Source: Stappia indica (GTDB lineage: Bacteria; Pseudomonadota; Alphaproteobacteria; Rhizobiales; Stappiaceae). Taken from it: a DNA stretch of 64,000 nt. How positions within the stretch are numbered: position 1 is the first letter of the stretch; the number at the start of each line of letters is the position of its first letter. The notes under the pieces were generated by a model. The model ran no database searches and was not told the origin of the DNA. It saw only the letters and a program-made list of their open reading frames with translations. Both the position numbers and the translations under genes were made by a program. The stretch is from assembly GCF_001696535.1 (NCBI RefSeq), contig NZ_MBQE01000003.1:558001-622000 (forward strand). The letters run 5' to 3'. Positions 9,721 through 18,869 of this stretch are shown here, piece after piece.

Positions 9721-10896
9721 ATGCGCGAAGAGCAGACTCGCAGCGTTTCAGCAGTGCCCAGCGTGTCGGAGGCGCGCCTCGAGAGTGTGCTCGGCACCGC
9801 CGTCGACGGCATCGTCGTGATGGACGATCGGGCGCGCATCCTGCTGTTCAACAAGGCCTGCGAGACCCTGTTCGGCTACACCACCGAGGAGGTCAGGGGA
9901 CGGAACGTCAAGGTGCTGATGCCGGCCGAATATGCCCACGCGCATGACGGTTACCTCAACAACTACCTGGAAACCGGCGAGAAACGCATCATCGGCATCG
10001 GCCGCGAAGTGCGCGGCATGCACCGCGACGGCACCGAGTTTCCCATCGAGCTGTCGGTCGGCGAGGCGGCGACGCCGGAGGGGCGCCAGTTCATCGGCAT
10101 CATCCGCGACCTGCGCCAGCGCAAGGCGGTGGAGCGACGTCTCGCCGAGGCGCAGGCACAGCTGGTCAACGTGACCCGCATCAGTGCGCTGGACGAGATG
10201 GGGGCGGCCATCGCCCACGAACTGAACCAGCCACTGACCGCCATCATGCTTTACCTGCAGGCGGCCAAGCGCAAGGTTGGCGACGACCACCGCGACGAGA
10301 AGCTGATCGAGATCGTCGACAAGGGCGTGCGCGAAGCCGAGCGGGCGAGCCAGATCATCCAGCGGATGCGCCGCTTCGTCGAAAAGCGCGATCCCGAGCG
10401 TCGCTCGGTCAACGTGGCGCGGCTGGTCAACGAATGCCTCGACCTGGTGACCATGGGCACGGACTGCAGCAACATCGAGATCGTCAACAGTGTCGTCGAC
10501 AATCTGCCCGATATCGCGGTCGATCCTGTGCAGATCCAGCAGATCCTGATCAATCTGATCCGCAATGCGCTCGACGCGGTGCGCCAGGCTCCGGTAAAGC
10601 GTGTGGGAGTTTCGGCGGCGGTAAGCGGCGGCGATATGCTGATCCGTATCAGCGATTCTGGTGGCGGTGTGCCGCCGGAAGTCGTACCGACGCTGTTCAG
10701 GGCATTTTCCGGCGCGAAGAAGGGCGGTCTTGGTCTCGGTCTGACCATCTCCCGCTCGATCGCGCAAAATCATGGCGGCGATCTCGCCGTCGAACCCAAT
10801 GGCGGGGAAGGGGGAGCTGCCTTCGTGCTGCGCCTGCCGGTCGACACGCCGACGCGTGAGGGCCAGGCGGCCGGGCCCCCTGGCAGAAAAGGATAG
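9721..10896 (+). CDS. fixL: Haem PAS oxygen-sensor histidine kinase FixL
   Basis: A 391-residue sensor kinase without membrane segments, so a soluble FixL. The PAS domain (about 15-135) holds HDGYLNNYLETGE, where His75 aligns with the proximal haem ligand of Bradyrhizobium FixL (His200), and IIGIGREV, where Arg95 aligns with the oxygen-sensing Arg220. The kinase core follows with phosphoacceptor His166 in AIAHELNQPL, N-box NLIRNALDA, ISDSGGGVP and GLGLGLTISRS. When oxygen is low, FixL phosphorylates FixJ, whose gene starts 5 bp downstream. The start is the first ATG of the frame; upstream sequence lacks coding character. Confidence 0.93.
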   Translation: MREEQTRSVSAVPSVSEARLESVLGTAVDGIVVMDDRARILLFNKACETLFGYTTEEVRGRNVKVLMPAEYAHAHDGYLNNYLETGEKRIIGIGREVRGMHRDGTEFPIELSVGEAATPEGRQFIGIIRDLRQRKAVERRLAEAQAQLVNVTRISALDEMGAAIAHELNQPLTAIMLYLQAAKRKVGDDHRDEKLIEIVDKGVREAERASQIIQRMRRFVEKRDPERRSVNVARLVNECLDLVTMGTDCSNIEIVNSVVDNLPDIAVDPVQIQQILINLIRNALDAVRQAPVKRVGVSAAVSGGDMLIRISDSGGGVPPEVVPTLFRAFSGAKKGGLGLGLTISRSIAQNHGGDLAVEPNGGEGGAAFVLRLPVDTPTREGQAAGPPGRKG

Positions 10897-10901
10897 ACGG
10901 G

Positions 10902-11519
10902 ATGAGCGCCACCGCGCATCTGATCCACATCGTCGATGACGATCCGGCAATCCGTGACGCGCTGACCGTCGTCTTCGAGCTGGAAGGCTACGACGTCGCC
11001 TCGTTCGAGACGGGCGAAGCCTTCCTGGAGCGGGCCGGCCGCCCGGACAAGATGCCCGGATGCGTCATTCTCGATGTGCACATGCCGGGTCAGTCGGGCA
11101 TCGAGATCCTGCGCCGCCTGCATGCGGACCGTTTTGCGGCACCCGTTTTCGTCATTTCCGGCCAGGGGGACATTCCCATGGCCGTGGAGGCGATCAAGCA
11201 GGGGGCCCACGACTTCATCGAAAAGCCGTTCGACGCGGAGACCGTGGTGACGCGGGTGCGCGAGGCGATCGAGGCGACCGAGCGCAAGCAGGTCGAGAGC
11301 GCGACGCCTCCGGTCCGCAATTTCCCCGGCAGCGAGCAGCTGACGCCGCGCGAGCGGGAAGTGCTGGAGGAGATCACCGCCGGTGCCTCCAACAAGGAGG
11401 CCGGACGCACCCTCGGCATCAGCCCGCGCACCATCGAGGTGCACCGCGCCCGCATCATGGAAAAGCTCGGCGCCCGCAACGCCGCCGACCTCGTGCGCAT
11501 CGTTCTGTCGCACGAATAA
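10902..11519 (+). CDS. fixJ: Response regulator FixJ
   Basis: A 205-residue partner of FixL. The receiver (6-120) has IVDDDPAIRDAL, phosphoacceptor Asp58 in VILDVHMPGQSG, and Lys in FIEKPFD. The C-terminal LuxR-type domain (about 140-205) has LTPREREVLEEI and GISPRTIEVHRARIMEKL. Phospho-FixJ activates fixK-type promoters under low oxygen. It lies 5 bp after fixL, clearly co-transcribed. Length and domain order are typical. Confidence 0.94.
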   Translation: MSATAHLIHIVDDDPAIRDALTVVFELEGYDVASFETGEAFLERAGRPDKMPGCVILDVHMPGQSGIEILRRLHADRFAAPVFVISGQGDIPMAVEAIKQGAHDFIEKPFDAETVVTRVREAIEATERKQVESATPPVRNFPGSEQLTPREREVLEEITAGASNKEAGRTLGISPRTIEVHRARIMEKLGARNAADLVRIVLSHE

Positions 11520-11647
11520 CCGTCGGGCCGCTCGCGGGGCCCTTCCGTATTCCGCCGGAGTTTCGCCGTCGCCCCAAGGGTCTATAGTCGCGCGTCTGCG
11601 GCCCATGGGGGACGCGTTTGGGGCTGCCAGGGCGGCGGGATGAGACG

Positions 11648-11986
11648 GTGACTATCCATATCGTCGAGGACGATCCGGGAGTGGGGGATTCGCTGGCTTT
11701 GCTGCTCGGGGAAATCGGGCACGAGGTCGAAGTGTATCCCGATGCCGAGAGTTTCTTCGAGAATGCGCCTCCGGGGCCTCAGGATATCTTGATCGTCGAC
11801 CTCGGCCTGCCGGGGCTGAGCGGGGTGCAGCTGATCCGCTGGGTGGCGCGTCTTGCCGCGCCGCCGCGCGTCATCGCCATCACCGGCCAGTCGCGCCGTG
11901 CCATCGCAGAGCTGTTCGGCGACGATCTGCAGCCCGTTCTTTTGCGCAAGCCGCTGACCGAGGAAGCTCTCGTGGCACTTCTGTAG
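11648..11986 (+). CDS. Stand-alone receiver-domain protein in the fix cluster
   Basis: A 112-residue protein that is only a receiver domain: acidic pair in IHIVEDDPGVG, phosphoacceptor Asp51 in ILIVDLGLPG, Lys in LLRKPLT. There is no output domain. I chose the GTG of VTIHIVED because it opens directly into the first strand of the fold; an ATG 30 bp upstream is in frame. A small receiver gene between fixJ and fixK is also known in Bradyrhizobium, where its role is not well defined. It might compete with FixJ for FixL phosphoryl groups or act as a phosphate sink; that is inference. Confidence 0.75.
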   Translation: MTIHIVEDDPGVGDSLALLLGEIGHEVEVYPDAESFFENAPPGPQDILIVDLGLPGLSGVQLIRWVARLAAPPRVIAITGQSRRAIAELFGDDLQPVLLRKPLTEEALVALL

Positions 11987-12049
11987 TTTTCCCGAGGGGA
12001 CTTTTCTCTGCCGGAAGATGCGTTGTTTTGCCACGCTAGGTAATAGGTC

Positions 12050-12057
12050 GTACGAAG
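12050..12057 (+). promoter_or_regulatory. Possible FixJ-binding half-site before fixK
   Basis: GTACGAAG differs by one base from the FixJ consensus GTAMGTAG. It lies about 150 bp before the fixK start, in the gap between the receiver gene and fixK, where FixJ control of fixK is expected. An eight-base near match is weak evidence on its own. Confidence 0.25.
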
Positions 12058-12207
12058 ACCACCGAATTTCGCTGTTCCAACTTCGCTTCTAGAGTTTCTC
12101 ACGTTGACGGAGAGTCGTGTCGGACGGGACGCGGCTCCGGCAGGGCGGGCTCGAACCCGCGTGCCGAATTGCATCCGCCAATGCCGAGCTGGCAGGAGGA
12201 GGGGGCG

Positions 12208-12906
12208 ATGGCCTACCTGGAACGGACTTCCGAAACGATGGGGCATGGACCGGTCGCAGCGCGGGGCGCGCGCGAGGTCGCCGAGGCCCCGCAGGCGCGC
12301 ACGCAGCGCCACGACCAGCATCACGTGATCTTCTACGAGGGCGATGCGGCCGAACGGATCTACGAGCTGCAGGACGGTATCGTCATGCTCTACAAGCTCC
12401 TGCCCGATGGGCGCCGCCAGGTGGTGGAGATCCTGACCCGCGGCATGATCTTCGGCACCGCCGGAGGCCCGCGCTACGACGTTTCCGCCGAAACCCTGAC
12501 CCCTGTGCGCCTCGCGGTCCACGAGCGGCGCGAGGTCGACGCTTCGGCCGTACTCCAGAGCCATGTGGCCAAGTGCCTGATGGCGCAGATGGAAGGCCTG
12601 CACGAGCATGCGATGCTGCTCGGCCGCAAGTCGGCGATGGAGCGTGTGGCCAGCTATTTCATGCGCATGGTGCCGAACCGCGGCGGCGAAGGTTGCTCGG
12701 GCCCTGCTTCCGACGACTGCGACCCGCACAACCTGGTGCTCAACATGACGCGCCAGGAGATCGCGGACTATCTCGGCCTGACCATCGAGACCGTCAGCCG
12801 GGTTATTTCCGAGCTGAAGCGGCGGGGCGTGATCCGCCTGGAGCGTCAGGATCGTATTCATGTGACGCGTGTGTGCGGCCTGTGCCAGCTGACGGGCATT
12901 CACTGA
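12208..12906 (+). CDS. fixK: CRP/FNR-family regulator FixK
   Basis: A 232-residue transcription factor. A cyclic-nucleotide-type beta-roll (about 30-140, VIFYEGDAAERIYELQDG, GMIFGTAGG) is followed by a helix-turn-helix (TRQEIADYLGLTIETVSRVISEL). The N-terminal cysteines of FNR are missing, so it should not carry an Fe-S cluster, as expected for FixK controlled through FixL/FixJ. The ATG of MAYLERTSE follows a strong GGAGGAGG ribosome site; a longer start 39 bp upstream is less likely. Targets should be the TTGA-N6-TCAA boxes found before hemN, ccoN, ccoG and the HlyD operon. The C-terminus has an unusual CGLC pair. Confidence 0.92.
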   Translation: MAYLERTSETMGHGPVAARGAREVAEAPQARTQRHDQHHVIFYEGDAAERIYELQDGIVMLYKLLPDGRRQVVEILTRGMIFGTAGGPRYDVSAETLTPVRLAVHERREVDASAVLQSHVAKCLMAQMEGLHEHAMLLGRKSAMERVASYFMRMVPNRGGEGCSGPASDDCDPHNLVLNMTRQEIADYLGLTIETVSRVISELKRRGVIRLERQDRIHVTRVCGLCQLTGIH

Positions 12907-12973
12907 CCTGCACGCCGCATGCGCTCGCGGTTGCCGTGACTTGGTGGCCGGTCCTCTTCTGCATCGACTTCGA

Positions 12974-13006
12974 AACCCCGGGTCAGCGACCCGGGGTTAT
13001 TTTTTG
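12974..13006 (+). terminator. Rho-independent terminator after fixK
   Basis: An 11-bp perfect stem (AACCCCGGGTC / GACCCGGGGTT) with an AGC loop, followed by ATTTTTT. It lies between fixK and the converging hemN gene, and ends the fix regulatory transcript. Confidence 0.9.
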
Positions 13007-13023
13007 CCTGAAGAGGCGGCGCC

Positions 13024-14373
13024 TCACACCGCCACGGAGTGGCGGGCGAGGCCGCGCTGCAGATAGATGTCGAAGGCCGCCGCGGCGATACGCGCATAGG
13101 GCGCGCCGCGCGGGGTGATCTCGATCCGGCTGCCTTCAACGATCACGAGCCCGTCGGCGATCATCTCCGCAAGGTCCGCGATACTGGCGGAGAAATGCGC
13201 CAGCGGCAGAGCGTGCGCGGCGGCGATTTCGCCGATATCCGCGGCATGCTCGGTCATGATCTGCTCGATGATCTCGGCACGGGCCCGGTCGTCGGCGTCC
13301 AGCGCAATGCCGCGGGCGACAGGCAGCAAGCCGTCGGCGATGGCCCGGCTCCAGCCCCCGGTATCGGGCATGTTCTGCACATAGCCCTGCGGCAGCTTGC
13401 CGATGGAGGACGCTCCGAACCCGATCAGCGTGTCGGCCGTGTCGGTCGTGTAGCCCTGGAAGTTGCGGCGTAGCCGCCCGGCATCGAGCGCGATTGCCAT
13501 GTCGTCGTCAGGCTTGGCGAAATGATCGAGGCCGATGGCCCGGTAGCCGGCATCCAGCAGCTTCTCGCGGGCGTGGTCCGCCATCGCGATGCGCTCGCCC
13601 GCATCGGGCAGTCGGCTTTCGTCGATCAGACGCTGGTGCTTCTTCATCCAGGGCACATGGGCATAGCCGAACAGGGCGATGCGGCCGGGCGCGAGCGTCT
13701 GCGTCAGGCGGATCGTTTCGGTAATCGTCTCCAGCGTCTGGAACGGCAGGCCGTACATCAGGTCGAAGTTGAGCGCATCGATTCCCACGGCGCGCAGCCG
13801 CTCCACCGCCAGCGCCACCTGTTCGTGGGGTTGCACCCGGCCGATGGCCTTCTGCACGACCGGATCGAAGTCCTGCACGCCGAGGCTCGCCCGGGTGATC
13901 CCGGCCTCGCGCAACATCTCGGCAAGCTCCGGCGTCACCGTGCGCGGATCCAGCTCGATGGCGTGTTCATGCGCCTGCGAGAAGTCGAAATGCCGGTGCA
14001 GCCGCTCGACGATGGACAGGAACTGCGGCCGCGGCAGCAGGCTGGGCGTGCCGCCGCCCCAGTGTACATGGACGGTCTGCATGCGCCCCGGCAGCCGCGC
14101 AGCGACGAGGTCGATCTCCGCCAGCAGCGCATCCGTGTAGTCGAGCAGCGGCTCGTCGCGGCGTGCCGCCTTGGTGTGGCAGCCGCAATAATTGCAGATC
14201 ACCCGGCAGTAGGGGACGTGCAGATAGAGGGACAGCGGCGTGTCGGCGGGGAGACCCGCCAGCCAGTCGCCATAGGTCGACCCGGTGACGCCGGCATGGA
14301 AATGCGGCGCGGTCGGGTAGCTGGTGTAGCGCGGCACGGAGCGTGTCGCATAGCGTTGGTCGAGATCGGTCAT
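13024..14373 (-). CDS. hemN: Oxygen-independent coproporphyrinogen III oxidase HemN
   Basis: A 449-residue radical SAM enzyme that decarboxylates coproporphyrinogen III to protoporphyrinogen IX without oxygen, keeping haem synthesis running in low oxygen. The 4Fe-4S/SAM motif is CRVICNYC (Cys56, Cys60, Cys63), with a further Cys65 as in HemN. VHWGGGTPSLL and the N-terminal SVPRYTSYPTAPHF are typical of true HemN rather than HemW. The start opens this conserved N-terminus. No Shine-Dalgarno is visible (TTGTCGCCCC precedes the ATG). A FixK-type box sits so that a class II start site would fall on the ATG itself. Confidence 0.94.
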   Translation of the reverse strand: MTDLDQRYATRSVPRYTSYPTAPHFHAGVTGSTYGDWLAGLPADTPLSLYLHVPYCRVICNYCGCHTKAARRDEPLLDYTDALLAEIDLVAARLPGRMQTVHVHWGGGTPSLLPRPQFLSIVERLHRHFDFSQAHEHAIELDPRTVTPELAEMLREAGITRASLGVQDFDPVVQKAIGRVQPHEQVALAVERLRAVGIDALNFDLMYGLPFQTLETITETIRLTQTLAPGRIALFGYAHVPWMKKHQRLIDESRLPDAGERIAMADHAREKLLDAGYRAIGLDHFAKPDDDMAIALDAGRLRRNFQGYTTDTADTLIGFGASSIGKLPQGYVQNMPDTGGWSRAIADGLLPVARGIALDADDRARAEIIEQIMTEHAADIGEIAAAHALPLAHFSASIADLAEMIADGLVIVEGSRIEITPRGAPYARIAAAAFDIYLQRGLARHSVAV

Positions 14374-14407
14374 GGGGCGACAATGCCTGCTTCGCCGATT
14401 GCGAACC

Positions 14408-14421
14408 TTGATCCTGCTCAA
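14408..14421 (-). promoter_or_regulatory. FixK/FNR-type box before hemN
   Basis: On the minus strand this reads TTGAG-CAGG-ATCAA, one base from the TTGAT-N4-ATCAA consensus. Its centre is 41.5 bp from the hemN ATG, the usual distance between such a box and a transcription start. It is also about 130 bp upstream of the rightward AbrB-family gene. Confidence 0.75.
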
Positions 14422-14544
14422 CCTTGGAAAAATCCGGCGCTGCATGGCAGCTGCGCGCAAAATGCATGGCGGGCGGGCGCTTTTCTTGGTCTATTGCCTT
14501 GGCAACCCACCTCTTTCCGGCCCCTCGGGGTCTCGGCGGATTCC

Positions 14545-15582
14545 ATGCTCTTACTCAGGCAAGCCTTACTGACGCTGGCGATCGGCGCCCTGGGCGGCGG
14601 CGCGTTCCAGCTCGTCGGCTTGCCCGCGGCCTGGTTGGCCGGAGCGATGGTTGCGACCGCCGTCGCGGTGCTGTCCGGCGTGCGTTGCGCCATTCCCGAC
14701 CGCCTGCGCGACATGCTGTTCGTCGTGCTCGGCCTGACGATGGGCGCCGGCGTTACGCCGGAGACTGTGGAGCGGATCGGCGAATGGCCGGTGACGATGC
14801 TGCTCGTCCTCGTCTCGGTCGCCGCCGTGCTCGGCGCCACCTTCCTGTTTCAGCGAAAGGTCGCCGGCTGGGATCGCGACACCGCCTATTTCGCGGCGAT
14901 CCCCGGCGCCTTGTCCTATGTGATGATCCTGTCGCTGTCCTATCCGCGCGCCGACACGATGCGGGTGGCCGTGGCCCAGACGCTGCGGGTGTTCATCCTG
15001 GTCTCGTTGCTGCCGCCGATCATCGCCGGCAGCGAGCCGGAGGTCGTCGCAGCGGTTCCGGCCGTACCGGTCGAGCTCCTGCCGCTGGCCCTCGTTGCGG
15101 CGGCAGCGCTGGTCTCCGGTTACCTGTTCCAGCGCGCCGGGGTGCCTGCCGGGTGGCTTACCGGCCCCTTCTTCGTCAGCGCCGCACTCAATGCCAGCGG
15201 CATCGTCGCGATGCACTTGCCGGAATGGCTGACGATTCCCGCGCTCATCGGGCTCGGCTGCATCATCGGCTGTCGGTTCACCAACATTTCGCTCCGTGAC
15301 ATGCTGCGGCTGCTTCTCGTCAGTCTCGGCGCGTTCGCGGTCGGAATGAGCATCGCCGTCGCGATCTCGCTGTTCGCGTCGCACCTCCTCGGACTGCCGC
15401 TCGGACAGCTGCTGCTGGCCTACGCGCCGGGCGGGCTGGAGGCGATGACGTTGCTCGCCTACCTGCTCGACCTCGATCCGGCCTTCGTGGCGGCGCACCA
15501 GCTCGCCCGCTATTTCGGGATGGTGCTGCTTCTGCCCTTCGCCACCCGCCGCATTCTGGGGCCGCCGGAACGGGTCGTCTGA
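14545..15582 (+). CDS. AbrB-family integral membrane protein (putative transporter)
   Basis: A 345-residue membrane protein with about ten helices in two similar halves, the duplicated AbrB membrane domain (PF05145). Paired motifs include LPAAWLAGAMVATA in the first half and VPAGWLTGPFFVSA in the second. The family is sometimes labelled ammonia monooxygenase or AbrB regulator without experimental support; it is unrelated to the Bacillus DNA-binding AbrB. Its substrate is unknown. It is divergent from hemN and shares that intergenic region. The ATG of MLLLRQALL starts directly into the first helix. Confidence 0.8.
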   Translation: MLLLRQALLTLAIGALGGGAFQLVGLPAAWLAGAMVATAVAVLSGVRCAIPDRLRDMLFVVLGLTMGAGVTPETVERIGEWPVTMLLVLVSVAAVLGATFLFQRKVAGWDRDTAYFAAIPGALSYVMILSLSYPRADTMRVAVAQTLRVFILVSLLPPIIAGSEPEVVAAVPAVPVELLPLALVAAAALVSGYLFQRAGVPAGWLTGPFFVSAALNASGIVAMHLPEWLTIPALIGLGCIIGCRFTNISLRDMLRLLLVSLGAFAVGMSIAVAISLFASHLLGLPLGQLLLAYAPGGLEAMTLLAYLLDLDPAFVAAHQLARYFGMVLLLPFATRRILGPPERVV

Positions 15583-15587
15583 GCGTC

Positions 15588-16151
15588 TCAGCCGCGCTGC
15601 GACCATTCCTCCGCCAGCAGCGCATAGACGAATTCGTCGCCCCAGCGCCCGTCGTGGCGGTCGTTCTGGCGGAAGTGCGCCTCGCGCCTCAGCCCGAGCC
15701 GCTCGGCGACCTTCACCGAGCCGTGGTTGTCCGCGTCGATGCGCGCGAAGATCCGGTGGAAGCCGATCTCTTCGAAGCCGGCCCGCAACATCTCGGCCGC
15801 GGCCTCCGTCGCATAGCCGCCGCCCGCATGCGCCGGGTCGAAGATATAGCCGAGCTCGCCCTGCAACGCGGCGGTGCTGGCGGCCTTCAGCAGAACCTCG
15901 CCCAGCACGACGCCATCCTCCGACCGCTCGACCGCCAACGTCGTCGTTGCCCCGTCCTGCGACAGGTCCGGCTGGCACGCGCGGTCGAACTGCTGCCGCA
16001 GCGCCTGCGCTTCCGGCGGGAAGCTGTAGAGGAAGCGGTAGACGTCGCGGCGCCCGTGATAGGCCGCATAGGTGCCGAAGTCGCGCTCTTCAAGCGGTCG
16101 GAGGATCAGGCGGGCGGTGCGCAGGGGGAGTGCGGGCAGGGCAAGGGGCAT
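15588..16151 (-). CDS. GNAT-family N-acetyltransferase (RimJ/RimL-like)
   Basis: A 187-residue acyltransferase of the RimJ/RimL type. LRTARLILRPLEERDF opens the fold. GYIFDPAHAGGGYATEAAAEML contains the acetyl-CoA pyrophosphate loop, and IFARIDADNHGSVKVAERLG the later helix. These enzymes acetylate protein N-termini, amines or antibiotics; the acceptor is not predictable. It converges on the AbrB-family gene with a 5-bp gap. Confidence 0.85.
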   Translation of the reverse strand: MPLALPALPLRTARLILRPLEERDFGTYAAYHGRRDVYRFLYSFPPEAQALRQQFDRACQPDLSQDGATTTLAVERSEDGVVLGEVLLKAASTAALQGELGYIFDPAHAGGGYATEAAAEMLRAGFEEIGFHRIFARIDADNHGSVKVAERLGLRREAHFRQNDRHDGRWGDEFVYALLAEEWSQRG

Positions 16152-16365
16152 TGCAATCTCTGATAAGGGGGCAGGCGGTAACGGCGTACCGGAGGAAGTT
16201 GGAGTGCGCGAGGTGGGGCGGCCGCGGACGAACTTCAAGGGTGCAGCGCGGGATCGCGCCGTCTTTCGGCGCGAAAAAGGGCGCTTGGCCGCTGAAAATC
16301 CAAAAACAAATCGTCGCAGCCGTGCTTTTGCGGATGTTCCGGCGAGCGGTTTACCGCAAGCTGTC

Positions 16366-16379
16366 TTGACCTGGATCAA
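16366..16379 (+). promoter_or_regulatory. FixK box of the ccoNOQP promoter
   Basis: TTGAC-CTGG-ATCAA matches the FixK/FNR consensus in both half-sites (TTGA-N6-TCAA). Its centre predicts a transcription start near 16414, leaving a leader of about 45 nt before ccoN, with CATACC near 16401 in the -10 position. The rest of the 308-bp gap between the acetyltransferase and ccoN shows nothing else I can name. Confidence 0.85.
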
Positions 16380-16459
16380 GGCAGCAATCGGCCGATCGGC
16401 CATACCTGCGCCTTGACCCTGCGGGGTTTGGATCACCAAGAGACTCGGGGCGCCCACCA

Positions 16460-18112
16460 ATGGCTCAAGCTCAAGCCAAGTACATCACGATGGAGGAAGG
16501 CTTCTTCGCCGCATTCCTCGTCGTGATCGCCTTTGCCTGCCTGATCATCGCCGGAAAGACGTACGATCAGGTCATGGCCTTTCACACCGCTATCGGCTCG
16601 CTCGCTGCGGCTGCCGGCGCCTTCATCATCTTCCGGAACTATTTCGAGGACCGGGTCCCGGCGCCGCAGGAGATCGGCGGCAAGCCGAACTACAACCTCG
16701 GCCCGATCAAGTTCGGCGCCTGGGCGGCCGTGTTCTGGGGCGTCGCCGGCTTTACAGTCGGCCTGATCATCGCCCTCCAGCTCGCCTATCCGGCGCTGAA
16801 CTTCGACCTGCCCTGGACGAATTTCGGCCGGCTGCGCCCGCTGCACACCTCGGCCGTGATCTTCGCCTTCGGCGGCAACGTGCTGATCGCCACGTCCTTC
16901 TACGTGGTCCAGCGCACCAGCCGCGCCCGCATGCCGGGCACGATCGCGCCCTGGTTCGTCGTTCTGGGCTACAACCTCTTCATCGTCATCGCCGGCACGG
17001 GCTACCTGCTGGGCGCGACGCAGTCGAAGGAATATGCGGAGCCGGAGTGGTACGCCGACCTGTGGCTGACCATCGTCTGGGTGGCGTATCTCCTGGTCTT
17101 CCTCGGCACGCTGTGGAAGCGCAAGGAGCCGCACATCTACGTGGCGAACTGGTTCTACCTCGCCTTCATCATCACCATCGCGATGCTGCACATCATCAAC
17201 AACCTGACGGTGCCGGTGTCGGTGTTCGGGACCAAGTCCTACATCGTCTGGGCGGGCGTGCAGGATGCGATGGTGCAGTGGTGGTACGGCCATAACGCGG
17301 TCGGCTTCTTCCTGACCGCCGGCTTCCTGGCCATCATGTACTACTTCGTGCCCAAGCGCGCCGAGCGGCCGGTCTATTCCTACCGCCTGTCGATCGTGCA
17401 CTTCTGGGCGCTGATCTTCCTGTACATCTGGGCGGGCCCGCACCACCTCCACTACACGGCGCTGCCGCAGTGGGCCTCGACGCTGGGTGCCACCTTCTCG
17501 ATCATCCTGTGGATGCCCTCGTGGGGCGGCATGATCAACGGCCTGATGACCCTCTCGGGTGCCTGGGACAAGCTGCGGACCGATCCGGTGCTGCGCATGA
17601 TGGTCGTCTCCATCGCCTTCTACGGCATGTCGACCTTCGAAGGCCCGTTGATGAGCCTGCGCTCCGTCAACTCGCTGTCGCACTACACGGACTGGACCAT
17701 CGGCCACGTCCACTCGGGTGCGCTCGGCTGGGTCGGCTACATCTCCTTCGGCGCCCTCTACTGCCTGATCCCCTGGCTGTGGAACAAGAAGCAGGTCTAT
17801 TCGCTGAAGCTGGTGAACTGGCACTTCTGGATCTCGACCATCGGCATCGTGCTGTACATCTGCGCGATGTGGGTCTCGGGCATCATGCAGGGCCTGATGT
17901 GGCGCGCCTACGATGCCATGGGCTTCCTCGAGTACTCGTTCATCGAGACCGTCGATGCCATGCATCCCTTCTATGTCATCCGTGCCCTGGGCGGCGCCCT
18001 GTTCGTCGCAGGCTCGCTGATCATGGCCTACAACCTTTGGATGACCGTGCGGCATGGCGAGGCTGAAGAAGCCGAAGCCCTTCCCGCCGGCGCCATGGCT
18101 CCGGCCGAGTAA
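16460..18112 (+). CDS. ccoN: cbb3-type cytochrome c oxidase subunit I
   Basis: The 550-residue catalytic subunit of the high-affinity cbb3 oxidase, with about 12-14 membrane helices, reducing oxygen to water and pumping protons at low oxygen. The haem and copper histidines are visible in context: [16 protein letters not shown] (low-spin haem), [13 protein letters not shown] (CuB His with the helix-VII Tyr region), and [12 protein letters not shown] (CuB His pair). It opens an operon with ccoO, ccoQ and ccoP. A FixK box lies 80 bp upstream. Length is normal. Confidence 0.96.
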   Translation: MAQAQAKYITMEEGFFAAFLVVIAFACLIIAGKTYDQVMAFHTAIGSLAAAAGAFIIFRNYFEDRVPAPQEIGGKPNYNLGPIKFGAWAAVFWGVAGFTVGLIIALQLAYPALNFDLPWTNFGRLRPLHTSAVIFAFGGNVLIATSFYVVQRTSRARMPGTIAPWFVVLGYNLFIVIAGTGYLLGATQSKEYAEPEWYADLWLTIVWVAYLLVFLGTLWKRKEPHIYVANWFYLAFIITIAMLHIINNLTVPVSVFGTKSYIVWAGVQDAMVQWWYGHNAVGFFLTAGFLAIMYYFVPKRAERPVYSYRLSIVHFWALIFLYIWAGPHHLHYTALPQWASTLGATFSIILWMPSWGGMINGLMTLSGAWDKLRTDPVLRMMVVSIAFYGMSTFEGPLMSLRSVNSLSHYTDWTIGHVHSGALGWVGYISFGALYCLIPWLWNKKQVYSLKLVNWHFWISTIGIVLYICAMWVSGIMQGLMWRAYDAMGFLEYSFIETVDAMHPFYVIRALGGALFVAGSLIMAYNLWMTVRHGEAEEAEALPAGAMAPAE

Positions 18113-18124
18113 GGGGAGAGCAAG

Positions 18125-18859
18125 ATGTCCCTTTGGAACAAACACGAAATCTTCGAGAAGCACTCCCTGATTCTCGTCATCGGCATCCTGATCGTGGTCT
18201 CCATCGGCGGCCTGGTCGAGATCGCCCCGCTCTTCTACCTGAAGAGCACCATCGAGAAGGTGGAGGGCATGCGTCCCTACACCCCGCTCGAGCTGGCGGG
18301 CCGCAACATCTACATCCGCGAGGGCTGCTATCTCTGCCACTCGCAGATGGTGCGTCCGATGCGTGACGAACTGGAGCGCTACGGCCACTTCAGCCTTGCG
18401 GCCGAGAGCATGTACGACCACCCCTTCCAGTGGGGTTCCAAGCGTACCGGTCCGGACCTTGCCCGCGTCGGCGGAAAGTATTCCGACGAGTGGCATCGCG
18501 ACCACCTGGCCGATCCGCGCTCGGTGGTGCCGGAATCGATCATGCCCGGCTACCCGTTCCTGCTCGAGGCGAAGGTCGAAACCCGCGGTATCGGCGATCA
18601 CCTGAAGGCGAACCGTGCCGTCGGCGTTCCCTATGACGACGCCCAGGTCTCGGAGGCTGCCAGCGACATGATCGCCCAGGCTTCGCCCGACAGCGCCGCC
18701 GTGGATGCCTTCCTGGAGCGCTATCCGAACGCCATCGTCCGCGATTTCGACGGCGATCCGAGCAAGGTGACGGAGATGGATGCGCTGGTCGCCTATCTCC
18801 AGATGCTCGGCACGCTGGTCGACTTCTCGATCTACGACAACAAGGCCAACCTGCGCTGA
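18125..18859 (+). CDS. ccoO: cbb3 oxidase subunit II, monohaem cytochrome c
   Basis: A 244-residue membrane-anchored cytochrome c. One N-terminal helix (about 14-36) is followed by a periplasmic domain with a single haem motif, Cys68-x2-Cys71-His72 in [14 protein letters not shown]. It passes electrons from CcoP to CcoN. It starts 12 bp after ccoN behind AAGGGGAGAG. Confidence 0.96.
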   Translation: MSLWNKHEIFEKHSLILVIGILIVVSIGGLVEIAPLFYLKSTIEKVEGMRPYTPLELAGRNIYIREGCYLCHSQMVRPMRDELERYGHFSLAAESMYDHPFQWGSKRTGPDLARVGGKYSDEWHRDHLADPRSVVPESIMPGYPFLLEAKVETRGIGDHLKANRAVGVPYDDAQVSEAASDMIAQASPDSAAVDAFLERYPNAIVRDFDGDPSKVTEMDALVAYLQMLGTLVDFSIYDNKANLR

Positions 18860-18869
18860 GGAGGCGGTG

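Noticed and set aside
11525-11542. GGGCC/GGCCC hairpin after fixJ as a terminator
   Set aside because: Short stem with no T-run; the receiver gene follows closely and could be co-transcribed.
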